From Pseudodesulfovibrio nedwellii (GTDB lineage Bacteria; Desulfobacterota; Desulfovibrionia; Desulfovibrionales; Desulfovibrionaceae), in the NCBI RefSeq assembly GCF_027923765.1, contig NZ_AP026709.1:925501-989500 (forward strand): a DNA stretch of 64,000 nt, given 5' to 3'. The notes under the pieces are model-generated. The model was not told where the DNA came from, did no database searches, and worked only from the letters and a program-made list of their open reading frames with translations. A program made the position numbers and the translations under genes. This document shows positions 29,537 to 37,082 of this stretch, piece by piece. How positions within the stretch are numbered: the first letter of the stretch is position 1; each line of letters begins with the position of its first letter.

Positions 29537-29567
29537 AAACCGCCTTCCCCCCAAGGAAAGCGGTCTT
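29537..29567 (+). terminator. Terminator-like hairpin after rmlA
   Basis: Imperfect stem ACCGCCTTCC / GGAAAGCGGT with a CCCCAA loop, followed by a weak T stretch, right after the rmlA stop. Confidence 0.5.
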
Positions 29568-29578
29568 ACATCAAAATC

Positions 29579-29608
29579 AAAACGCGGCGAATTCGTCGCG
29601 TTTTTTTT
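29579..29608. terminator. Bidirectional terminator between rmlA and the small membrane gene
   Basis: AAAACGCG / CGCGTTTT stem with inner CGA/TCG pairing and T-runs on both sides; 3 nt from the stop of the minus-strand 47-residue gene. Confidence 0.75.
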
Positions 29609-29610
29609 GT

Positions 29611-29754
29611 TTAATGATGGTCTTCATTCATGGCTTCACGGACCCGGATAATACCGATGGTCAGAATCCATGCGAGATAAATGAAAATCAGGGATACGCC
29701 GACAAAGCCGGGACCCGAGCTGTGAGCCATTCCGGAAAGCAGTTCGCCAATCAT
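29611..29754 (-). CDS. 47-residue single-span membrane protein
   Basis: A gene of 48 codons encoding 47 residues. It starts MIGELLSGMAHSSGPGFVG, has one hydrophobic helix (VSLIFIYLAWILTIGII) and ends RVREAMNEDHH. An excellent ribosome site AGGAGGA sits 6 nt before the ATG, and a terminator lies right after the stop, so it is very likely expressed as its own unit. No family is recognised. Size and topology recall small subunits of membrane enzymes or transporters. Confidence 0.75.
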   Translation of the reverse strand: MIGELLSGMAHSSGPGFVGVSLIFIYLAWILTIGIIRVREAMNEDHH

Positions 29755-29949
29755 CTTATTCCTCCTCGATCATCCGCTTTTTGCTTGAAAAGATGTATCT
29801 TATTGCTCACCAAAAGGACGAATTGTCAACCCTATTCCGCAAAAATGAACCAAAGAATTTCATAGCTCACACGATCACTTGTCATAGACTCTTCTTTTCA
29901 ATACACTTCCATGCAAGTTTTCATCAATCAGCAGCAAAAGTGGTGAACA

Positions 29950-30576
29950 ATGGGTCTTCTCAACTTCTTGAAAAACATATTCTCCTCGTCCGAATCTGCC
30001 ACCCGTAAAAAGAAAAACCAAGGGCTGACACCCACCCCAAAAACCAAGAAAAAAAATGCGACTCGCAAGAAAAAAGCTGTAAAAAAAACATCCGACATGT
30101 CGCTCGAGGTCAAGACGAAGGCTAAAGGCCGGAAAAAATCCAAACAAGTCTCTTCCGACCCTATTGATGAAACGGCCCTCGGTTTCAGTATTTCTCTCAA
30201 ATCAGATGATGCCTATGCTAAAAAGCGCAATGCCATCCGCATTTCGGTGGAAGGCTTGACTGTCAACATCCCCCGGCTCAAAAAAGCCTTTGAAGTCTCC
30301 GATATCAGCGCGACAGGTCTTGGCTTCAAATTCGCAAAACCCCGCATCAAGGCCGGAGTCAAAATCAAAATGGACCTCATTCTCAAGGGTACAAATTTGG
30401 CGACAAACATATTGTGCCAAGTCAGACGCCACGAAAAAGGGAATGTCGGCTGTATTTTTGTTGAGCTTGACCGAACGCAAGACGACGCTGTTCACAAGAT
30501 CGTACTTATAGGTCAAAAAGAGCAGGCCGCTCGAAAAGCAACCAGAAAAGATCAGAACTTCAAGCTACCGACCTAA
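29950..30576 (+). CDS. PilZ-like domain protein with Lys-rich N-terminus
   Basis: A 208-residue protein. Residues 1-70 are dominated by lysine, serine and threonine (RKKK, KTKKK and KRK-type clusters) and are probably disordered. From about residue 90 a PilZ-like barrel follows. It has a basic start KKRNAIRI (the RxxxR element is imperfect) and VSDISATGLGFKF, which carries the D/N-x-S-x-x-G motif. PilZ domains bind cyclic di-GMP to control motility or polysaccharide export. Because the first arginine element is unusual, binding is uncertain. Its last 4 nt overlap the convergent gene at 30573. Confidence 0.7.
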   Translation: MGLLNFLKNIFSSSESATRKKKNQGLTPTPKTKKKNATRKKKAVKKTSDMSLEVKTKAKGRKKSKQVSSDPIDETALGFSISLKSDDAYAKKRNAIRISVEGLTVNIPRLKKAFEVSDISATGLGFKFAKPRIKAGVKIKMDLILKGTNLATNILCQVRRHEKGNVGCIFVELDRTQDDAVHKIVLIGQKEQAARKATRKDQNFKLPT

Positions 30577-30944
30577 ACGAGTTGGCGTAACTCCGCAATA
30601 TAGGTCTCGAGATCATTGGGTTCACCGGGTTTGTGATCTTCAGGGTAAAGCAGGGCTGTCATAAAAAACACGCTCCCGATGCGCAAGGCTGCCCCCGCAC
30701 TCATGGAGAACTGCTCAAGACGCGTTGAGATTTCTGCTCCCAATGCTCCTTCGATCTTTTCAGTATATTTCCACGCATTTTCGCCAAGGGCGGAAAGAAT
30801 TTTCGCTTTTTCCTCCAGCTTGATTTGAAAATCACGTTGCCCATCGGCTTGAAGAGCCTCTTCTCCTTCTCCTTCCAAACGAAGGACATCCGCATTGGTT
30901 TTCTCAAGGAATTCTATTAAATCCAACAAAACATGATCGGCCAT
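30573..30944 (-). CDS. Conserved hypothetical protein (helical)
   Basis: A 123-residue, mostly helical soluble protein, MADHVLLDLIEFLEKTNADV at the start, with acidic charge and a central hydrophobic stretch (AGAALRIGSVFFMTALLY). No family recognised. It overlaps the end of the PilZ-like gene tail to tail by 4 nt and is divergent from the RdgC-like genes. Confidence 0.65.
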   Translation of the reverse strand: MADHVLLDLIEFLEKTNADVLRLEGEGEEALQADGQRDFQIKLEEKAKILSALGENAWKYTEKIEGALGAEISTRLEQFSMSAGAALRIGSVFFMTALLYPEDHKPGEPNDLETYIAELRQLV

Positions 30945-31107
30945 GATTTTCTCCTATTTGTGGACATGTACCCTCTGCTCTTCAGGAAAACAAGCAGACA
31001 GGCACAAATATGAGGCCATCCACATCCCAAAATTTCTGGACAAAAGCGCACTTTGATCTTACCTCAAAGACTCCCCACGAAACACACATCTACTTGAGGA
31101 GACTCAG

Positions 31108-31722
31108 TTGAGCATACTTTCCGCCAGCCTCGGGCTGACACGATACCGTATCATTGAAGAAGTTCCCAAGGACCTACTTCAAGAGGTCCCGGAAAAACTC
31201 CAGAAATTCTGCTTTGTCGACATAGACGCCACAGCCGACGAGCGATCATTCGGCTGGACCAACATTGACGACATGCTGGACATGAACTGGACACAGTCTC
31301 CGCCTGAAAAAGCGGAATACTTCGCCTTTGGTTTACGTTTGGATACTCGCCGCATTCCGCCAGCAGTACTCAAAAAGCACACAACTATTGCGCTCAACAA
31401 GGAGCTTGAGCACAACAAAGAACAGGGCAAGAATTTCGTATCCCGCGACCGCAAACGGGAACTCAAGGAGCAGGTAACACTCCGACTACGAGCTCGGACA
31501 TTACCGATTCCAGCCATGTTTGATATCATTTGGAATCCATCAACCAACCGTCTCTATGTGACCACCACCAACTCCAAGGTCTGCGCTCTTTTTGAAGACT
31601 ACTTCGCCCTGACCTTCGATCTACATTTGGAGCCGTTGACTCCATTTTTCATGGCCATGGATGTCCTCGGCGAAGAAGCCGCGCCCAAGTTGGAAAATCT
31701 CGATCCCACCATTTTTGTATAA
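31108..31722 (+). CDS. RdgC-like protein, N-terminal half
   Basis: A 204-residue protein. EYFAFGLRLDTRRIPPAVLKK and SRDRKRELKEQVTLRLRART, with several Arg/Lys-spaced positions, match the conserved central part of RdgC, a DNA-binding protein that restrains RecA in E. coli. RdgC there is about 303 residues, so this is only the first two thirds. The missing C-terminal part appears to be the next gene. Start codon is TTG at 31108 with GAGGAG 6 nt upstream; no ATG fits. It heads a four-gene run to the YcaO gene. Confidence 0.7.
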   Translation: MSILSASLGLTRYRIIEEVPKDLLQEVPEKLQKFCFVDIDATADERSFGWTNIDDMLDMNWTQSPPEKAEYFAFGLRLDTRRIPPAVLKKHTTIALNKELEHNKEQGKNFVSRDRKRELKEQVTLRLRARTLPIPAMFDIIWNPSTNRLYVTTTNSKVCALFEDYFALTFDLHLEPLTPFFMAMDVLGEEAAPKLENLDPTIFV

Positions 31723-31734
31723 GGATTTCAGTTC

Positions 31735-32256
31735 ATGGATCTTTCACTCGTCGAACGCGAAAACACTCTGCTTGGTCAGGATTTCCTGACATGGCTCTGG
31801 TACAAGACTGACAATGAAAACGTGCTGTTCGCCCTAGAGGACAAACGTACCTTCACCCTACACATGGAGCAAAAGCTCTCAGTTCAAGGCGGCGAAGGTG
31901 AAACCAAGGCCACAGCCACTGTGTCCAGCCCTGCCGGAGAGTTGTCCGAAGCCAAAACCGGCTTGGGTACCGGCAAAAAAGTCAGCAAGGCCCAACTCCT
32001 CTTTTCAATGGATCAGGACGACTGGCTGGTATCAGTAAACGCCGCCGATTTTGGCCTTTCCGGCCTCAAAACACCAAAGATTGCCACCAAGGACGACGAA
32101 GGGGACGACCCGGACGCAAAATTCCTTGAAAAAATGTTTCTCTTGGAACGATGTCTGGAAATGCTCGACATCGTCTTCACCCAATTCCTCAAATTGCGCA
32201 TGAGCAAGGCGTGGAAAGAAGAATCTGCCAGCGTCAAACTTTGGATCAACGGATAA
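31735..32256 (+). CDS. RdgC-like protein, C-terminal half
   Basis: A 173-residue protein 12 nt downstream of the RdgC-like N-terminal half. It contains LGQDFLTWLWYKTD and an alternating acidic/hydrophobic region (ALEDKRTFTLHMEQKLSVQG) followed by KAQLLFSMDQDDWLVSVNA, which resembles the C-terminal part of long RdgC-type proteins. It has its own AAGGA site and ATG, so the split is genuine rather than a frameshift. The two products probably assemble into one protein. The evidence is pattern recognition only. Confidence 0.55.
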   Translation: MDLSLVERENTLLGQDFLTWLWYKTDNENVLFALEDKRTFTLHMEQKLSVQGGEGETKATATVSSPAGELSEAKTGLGTGKKVSKAQLLFSMDQDDWLVSVNAADFGLSGLKTPKIATKDDEGDDPDAKFLEKMFLLERCLEMLDIVFTQFLKLRMSKAWKEESASVKLWING

Positions 32257-32258
32257 CA

Positions 32259-32834
32259 ATGAAACAAAGGCCCCTGCGTATAGCCTGCTTCGGTGACAGC
32301 CTGACCGAAGGATATGGCCTTACCTCAGACGAAGCCCTACCCAAAGTTCTGGAACGTCTGCTGATTGACGAAGGCATCCATGTAGACTGCCTTAATTTTG
32401 GTATTTCCGGTGATACTTTCGAGGACGGTCTCAACAGAATCGATACAGTTCTGCAAGTCCAACCGGATGCTGTCATCCTTGAATTCGGAGCCAATGACAG
32501 CTTCATGGCCTACCCGGCTGAAAGCATCATGGCTACGGCCTCTTCCGTCATCAAAACCATCATCAAACAGAATTTACCTGTTTTGCTGGTAGGTATTACT
32601 GCCCTGCCAGACATGGGGGCTGAATACAAACGGAGCTTCGATCCGATTTTTCCGACATTGGCAACAAGTTTCAGGCTTCCGTTGTTCCCGGATATCCTAA
32701 GTAGCTACTTCGGAGACTCTTCTTTGACATTACTCGACGGGATGCACCCCAATGTCGAGGGAGTGGAAGCTATTGCTCACTCTCTGCTTCCGCAAACCCG
32801 TGAATTGATCAACACAGTACAGACGAGGGATTGA
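32259..32834 (+). CDS. GDSL/SGNH esterase (TesA/arylesterase-like)
   Basis: A 191-residue SGNH hydrolase. Block I ACFGDSLTEGYGL has the catalytic Ser, LEFGANDSF is block III with the oxyanion Asn, and LLDGMHPNVEG is block V with the Asp-x-x-His dyad. There is no signal peptide, unlike E. coli TesA, so it acts in the cytoplasm unless exported another way. It starts 2 nt after the upstream gene and shares one base with the YcaO start (TGATG), so translation is coupled. Confidence 0.9.
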   Translation: MKQRPLRIACFGDSLTEGYGLTSDEALPKVLERLLIDEGIHVDCLNFGISGDTFEDGLNRIDTVLQVQPDAVILEFGANDSFMAYPAESIMATASSVIKTIIKQNLPVLLVGITALPDMGAEYKRSFDPIFPTLATSFRLPLFPDILSSYFGDSSLTLLDGMHPNVEGVEAIAHSLLPQTRELINTVQTRD

Positions 32835-34516
32835 TGCGCTATAAGCTGCAAATGATGGATACGGACTTCGGAGTCGGCATGTTCGCCGCCATGCCGGACG
32901 CCAATCTGAGTTTCAACGAAATGACAGACTATCTGCGAAAGCACCCGCATGACGACTACATGCATGAATTCGTGCTTCAGGGATTCAAGGATTTTCGTAC
33001 CCGCAAGCTTCAGAAGCTCATCAAAGAAGCGATGAAGGACAAAGGGCAGTCCGATCCAATTCTCACCGCTGTCATGTATGAAGCGTGCATCTGCCATTCT
33101 CGACAAGCTCCCCTGCTTCCCTTATTTGACGGTCTGGACCCGGCAGCTTTGCTCGACTTCACCCCGGCTATCCACATCCGATCCCGACTCGTAAAAGATC
33201 AACCGCTGCATCGCGAATGGATCAATCTTTTTGGGGAAAACATCTTCACCCTGGCTCCGCTGCCCGCACCTGAAGACGCACCAGAACCGCTGTATTCGCA
33301 AACCGACTTGGACTTACCCACTTCAATCTCCGCAAGCGTGATACGCAAAGAACTGAACAGTCAACTCCCGCCAGCTAAACCTCGTTGCCCGCTGGAAGAA
33401 ACAATTGAACGAGCCTTCGGAGCACTAGACAAAGCGGATGCCTTCCTTGGGCCGGTCATGGCACACAAGGCCTCCTTGTCGCCCATAGCCAGCCTGCGTC
33501 ACTGGATGGTCAAAACGCGCTCGGTGAACGGAACGCTTTCTAATTCACTTGAGGGTATCCAAACGAGTTACGGTCGAGGCTTGTCCCGAAAACAGGCAGA
33601 CGCTTCCTGCTGTATGGAAATGGCCGAAAGATTCTCTTCATACGCCAGCGCCAACAAAGACGGTCTTGTCGGTTACAAACAAAAGTACCCGCTGACATAT
33701 GGAACATATGACGAATTAAGCCAGGACGCGATCAATCCAAACGACGTTCGACTGGAAGTCCCTTACGCAAGTCAAAAACTCCATTGGTTGGAAGGCCAAC
33801 GACCAGATGGAAACGGCGGGACAACATCCATCCTGATCCCGGCCCAATTTATATTCCTTTTCTGTAATCTGGACGAACAAAGTCTGTTCAGCGCCCTAGG
33901 TTCTACTGGATTAGCCTCAGGCAACACCATTACCGAGGCTAAAGTCGCCGCCCTGACAGAAGTCATCGAACGAGACTCTGATGCCACCATGCTCTACGAC
34001 CCAAAACGTTGTTTCCACATTGAAACAGATGACCCGGAAATTTCCAAATTGCTGGACGGCTACAAGACTGACGGCATCGACGTCTGGTTCATGGACATGA
34101 CCACGGAACTCGGCGTGCCCTGCTACAAATCTGTCGTCCTCGGCAAGCATGGCGATGTAAACAAAGGGGGCGGTTGCAGCCTGAATGGCCAATCCGCCCT
34201 GGTCTCTGCCTTAACTGAAACAGCATATCCGTACCCAGGCCCCACAAGCGGACCGGCACCGGAAGGCCTTGAAACCAGACGCCTTGAAGACCTGCCTAAT
34301 TATTCCACTGGAAGCGCAAAAGGCGATCTCATGGTCCTCGAAAAGACCCTCATGGCCAATGGTTACACTCCAGCCTACGTAGATATGACCCGCAAAGACC
34401 TAGATATCCCTGTCACCCGTGCCGTCATTCCCGGCCTTGAGCTTATTTCCGACTTCGACCAATACTCCAGAGTCAGCCCCCGACTATTCCAAAATTATCT
34501 AGCAATATTCAAATAA
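32834..34516 (+). CDS. Standalone YcaO-domain protein
   Basis: A 560-residue protein. The YcaO ATP-binding signature is present as ADASCCMEMAERFSSY (SxxMExxER type) and KVAALTEVIERDSDATML (ExxER), with further AMP/Mg-contact stretches in the last third (PCYKSVVLGKH, GGGCSLNG). YcaO enzymes use ATP to activate amide backbones for azoline or thioamide formation; E. coli YcaO assists RimO in ribosomal S12 modification. There is no partner cyclodehydratase, TfuA or precursor peptide visible, and the C-terminal Pro-rich tail of azoline-forming YcaO is absent. N-terminal 180 residues are an unrecognised region. Follows the GDSL gene in the same operon. Confidence 0.85.
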   Translation: MRYKLQMMDTDFGVGMFAAMPDANLSFNEMTDYLRKHPHDDYMHEFVLQGFKDFRTRKLQKLIKEAMKDKGQSDPILTAVMYEACICHSRQAPLLPLFDGLDPAALLDFTPAIHIRSRLVKDQPLHREWINLFGENIFTLAPLPAPEDAPEPLYSQTDLDLPTSISASVIRKELNSQLPPAKPRCPLEETIERAFGALDKADAFLGPVMAHKASLSPIASLRHWMVKTRSVNGTLSNSLEGIQTSYGRGLSRKQADASCCMEMAERFSSYASANKDGLVGYKQKYPLTYGTYDELSQDAINPNDVRLEVPYASQKLHWLEGQRPDGNGGTTSILIPAQFIFLFCNLDEQSLFSALGSTGLASGNTITEAKVAALTEVIERDSDATMLYDPKRCFHIETDDPEISKLLDGYKTDGIDVWFMDMTTELGVPCYKSVVLGKHGDVNKGGGCSLNGQSALVSALTETAYPYPGPTSGPAPEGLETRRLEDLPNYSTGSAKGDLMVLEKTLMANGYTPAYVDMTRKDLDIPVTRAVIPGLELISDFDQYSRVSPRLFQNYLAIFK

Positions 34517-34525
34517 CTAAAACCA

Positions 34526-34553
34526 TTGACGTCCTGCCTTTTTGCGGGATAAT
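34526..34553 (+). promoter_or_regulatory. Promoter of tRNA-Leu
   Basis: TTGACG (34526-34531), 16-nt spacer, GATAAT (34548-34553), 15 nt before the tRNA 5' end; good spacing for a stable-RNA promoter. Confidence 0.65.
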
Positions 34554-34568
34554 GAAACAAATCTTCAC

Positions 34569-34655
34569 GCCTGGGTGGTGGAACTGGTAGACACCAGGGA
34601 CTTAAAATCCCTTGATCGCAAGGTCGTGCGGGTTCAAATCCCGCCCCAGGTACCA
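34569..34655 (+). tRNA. tRNA-Leu (TAA)
   Basis: 87 nt including CCA. Acceptor GCCTGGG pairs with CCCAGGT (one G-T). The anticodon loop CTTAAAA gives anticodon TAA, and a long variable arm TGATCGCAAGGTCG is typical of class II tRNA-Leu. It forms the left boundary of the proposed island; its 3' half is repeated at 43879-43930. Confidence 0.97.
34603..34655 (+). repeat. Left attachment-type repeat (3' half of tRNA-Leu)
   Basis: Segment from the anticodon loop to CCA. It matches 43879-43930 at about 45 of 53 positions by eye, including GGTTCAAATCCC, CTTGATC and TACCA. Direct repeats of a tRNA 3' end at the two borders of a block are the mark of tyrosine-integrase insertion. Confidence 0.7.
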
Positions 34656-34662
34656 GAAATTG

Positions 34663-34697
34663 AAAGGGCTTTTGAGATTCTCTCAAAAGCCCTTTTT
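34663..34697 (+). terminator. Terminator of tRNA-Leu
   Basis: Perfect stem AAAGGGCTTTTGAGA / TCTCAAAAGCCCTTT with a TTC loop and T-run, 8 nt after the tRNA. Confidence 0.9.
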
Positions 34698-34955
34698 CTA
34701 TGAAAATTATTTTGTACACTCACTGTACAACCATATCATTTGATAAGAGCCATCAAGCCTCGCTCGTCTTCCATCTTATTCATAAATTGAATACTATACC
34801 CAAAAGCGTGCCATCCCGTCATCTCCTTCAATTACGTATCATCGCAGTTGTAGTGATAAAACAGGTACTTAGAAGGGATTCCCGAAACAAACAAAGAGGT
34901 GGCCTCGGTTCTTCGGGCCACTGAGCAGCGAATTTAAGGTGGACGAGTTTACGGG

Positions 34956-35587
34956 TTACGCTGCCTTTTGATTCCAAGCCAGAGGGGGTACCCCCTCTGG
35001 CTTGGAATTTTGATATACATCCATCGGCTTTATTTCGTCAAAAGTGAAATGAGGCCGACGATTATTATAGAAATCAAACCACCACGCCAATGCCTCACGC
35101 AGCTCACTTCCTGTACGACAATCGCCAAGAGAGAACTGCGCGACTGTGCCAGTCCATGACAGCTACGAGATACAGGAATCCACGTTTCATGGGGATATAC
35201 GTAATGTCCGTGCACCAAACTGGGTTCGGCTTTGTGATCGGCAGATTTCGAAGCAAGTATGGATAAACCTTATGCCCAGGATGAGGCTGGCTCGTTCGAG
35301 GCTTTTGATAGACAGCCATCAAACCCATTTTTCGCATCAGCCTCCTCACCCGCTTTTGACCAACAGAATCCCCCGTATCTCGCAGGATATTCCGCATTTG
35401 TCTGGAGCTGAAAAACGGCAATTCCATAAACAACTCATCAATCTTCCGCATCAATACAAGATTGAGCAGAGACTCGCCGATGGCTGATAATAGTATGTTG
35501 ATCTTTGTAATTGCAGAACTTTGCATTGTCGTCGAACGCTGAGATTTGGATGCCCGTTGTCGACGACCTTGTGCCTTCGCCCGCAGC
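34956..35587 (-). pseudogene. IS3 transposase orfB, frameshifted and internally deleted
   Basis: In the -1 frame relative to orfA it reads NLSVRRQCKVLQLQRSTYYY, the usual orfB start. A single missing base near 35475 shifts it to the frame with NLVLMRKIDELFMELPFF and VWCTDITYIPM, where the first catalytic Asp is present. Near 35120 the reading jumps from AVMDWHSRAVLSWRLS to ELREALAWWFDFYNNRRPH, so about 100 residues containing the second Asp and the Glu of the DDE triad are gone. It ends LAWNQKAA at 34956. It cannot encode an active transposase. Confidence 0.8.
34971..35008. repeat. 38-bp perfect palindrome
   Basis: Two 19-nt arms with no spacer, centred on GGTACC between 34989 and 34990, inside the 3' end of the IS orfB remnant. 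In RNA it would fold into a very stable hairpin. Confidence 0.9.
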
Positions 35588-35872
35588 TCAAATTTTGGCG
35601 AAGGCTTGTTGCAAAAAATCCTTCTCCACAGTCAACTGGCCGATCTTTGCATAAAGATCCTTGATCTGCGCTTCGTTGTTTTGTGGGATATTCTTGGTCT
35701 TGCCGGAAAAGGATTCGACGATCTCTTCCTTAGCTTGTTTCTTCCACGTGGAAATCTGGTTGGGATGAACGCCATGTTTGCTGGCCAGTTCTGAAATCGT
35801 GTGTTTACCGGACAATGCATCAAGTGCGACACGGGCTTTGAACTCTGCTGAAAAATGTCTTCTTTTGGACAT
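35588..35872 (-). CDS. IS3-family transposase orfA
   Basis: A 94-residue protein with an intact helix-turn-helix: MSKRRHFSAEFKARVALDAL, then HTISELASKHGVHPNQISTW, and a leucine-zipper-like C-terminus (IKDLYAKIGQLTVEKDFLQQ). It binds IS ends and, fused to orfB by -1 frameshifting, forms the transposase. GGAGG lies upstream of the ATG at 35872. With orfB destroyed, it can at most act as a regulator or competitor for other copies. Confidence 0.88.
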   Translation of the reverse strand: MSKRRHFSAEFKARVALDALSGKHTISELASKHGVHPNQISTWKKQAKEEIVESFSGKTKNIPQNNEAQIKDLYAKIGQLTVEKDFLQQAFAKI

Positions 35873-36171
35873 GATCGAGCCTCCTTCGACGACTATATGT
35901 CCACCTAAACAAGTGGTCCAGTTTTCTGAGGCCACCTCTAAGAGCCCCCCCATGTGAAGGTGTGCTCTTCGTTTAACTACAGATTGCCACCCAATAAATT
36001 TTAATGGTCCACATATGACCACAGCCGCTTGCAGACACGTTTCCTGTATGAATGCGTCAGGCTATTAGCCCCAAAACATCTTGCCATGGCCCAAATATTC
36101 GCCACTACTCAGGCTCAAAAAAACGTACACGCCTTGACGCCCCCGTCATCAGATGTTGAATATACTCTCCC

Positions 36172-36993
36172 ATGAAGTATATAATAGTATTAAGCCATTT
36201 GATGGGACTTTCGCTGCTGCTCCTAACGAACGTCGTTGGGTGTGCGCGAAGCGATGTGGTTGCATCAATGGCGTTAGACTCAACTTGGAACCGCCTCGAT
36301 TCAGGTGGACCTCTACCTGCTGTTGGCTGGATGCGAGGGCAAGGCGATGTTGTTCATATCTATATTGAAGGCGACGGCGTGGCCTACTCCACGCCTACAA
36401 CTCCTTCTCTCGATCCAACACCCATCACCCCTACAGCGTTACTTCTGGCCCGCGTAGACGATGCAGCTGCCGTGGCATATGTCGGTCGCCCTTGCCAATA
36501 TATATCAGGAGATTCCTGCACCAATAAAAGCTGGACCTCTGGGAGATTTTCCGAGGCGACTTTACAAACCGAGAACAGTCTTGTGAATGCAGCCAAAAAA
36601 TCGGCTAATGCAAAACGTGTAGTCTTAGTCGGGTTTTCAGGGGGCGGAGCAGTTGCAGCCCTGTTGGCCGAGCGGCGAACGGATGTCGCAGCACTGATTA
36701 CTGTCTGCGGCAACCTCGACCATGCTGTGTGGACAGCCATGCACAATCTTACGCCACTTTACGGATCACTTAATCCAACAGAACACGTCAAACGACTTTC
36801 TTCCCTACCGCAAGTGCATTTCTTGGGCGCGGCAGATACCAACATCAACACAAAAGTTACAAACTCTTTTGTAGCAAAACTCGGCCCAGATGCCCCTGCG
36901 ACGGTCCATATAGTGCCAGAGTTGGCGCATGGGGGCGAAGACTGGGCAAAAGCGTGGCCTGAATTACTTCACGAGTTGCGCTTGAATAACTGA
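36172..36993 (+). CDS. Lipoprotein alpha/beta hydrolase
   Basis: A 273-residue protein. The N-terminal MKYIIVLSHLMGLSLLLL leads to the lipobox-like VVGC (Cys24), so it is probably a lipoprotein. The nucleophile elbow GFSGGGAVAALLAE is at about residues 146-159, and ELAHGGEDWAKAWP near the end carries the candidate catalytic His. A HIYIEGDGVAY strand matches the first core strand of the fold. Likely an esterase or acyl hydrolase of unknown substrate. It stands alone in the island, upstream of the LAL regulator and in the same direction. Confidence 0.75.
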   Translation: MKYIIVLSHLMGLSLLLLTNVVGCARSDVVASMALDSTWNRLDSGGPLPAVGWMRGQGDVVHIYIEGDGVAYSTPTTPSLDPTPITPTALLLARVDDAAAVAYVGRPCQYISGDSCTNKSWTSGRFSEATLQTENSLVNAAKKSANAKRVVLVGFSGGGAVAALLAERRTDVAALITVCGNLDHAVWTAMHNLTPLYGSLNPTEHVKRLSSLPQVHFLGAADTNINTKVTNSFVAKLGPDAPATVHIVPELAHGGEDWAKAWPELLHELRLNN

Positions 36994-37082
36994 TCTCGAC
37001 GTTTTCACACACAACCTGTATTATATTAAGAAAATGCGTAACGCTCTTTACATTCGAACTTTATTCAGGCGATATTCACTTC

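Larger units (their letters stand above)
34895..35939 (-). mobile_element. IS3-family element, degenerate copy
   Basis: About 1.05 kb bounded by imperfect inverted ends starting AGAGGTGGCCTC (34895-34906 and, inverted, 35928-35939), with a second shared GGTGGAC further in. It has an intact orfA and an orfB broken by a 1-nt loss and an internal deletion. No clear target duplication was found. It lies just inside the left island border. Confidence 0.75.

Noticed and set aside
34700-34924. 74-codon frame after the tRNA-Leu terminator
   Set aside because: Crosses the IS left end, no ribosome site, no motif.
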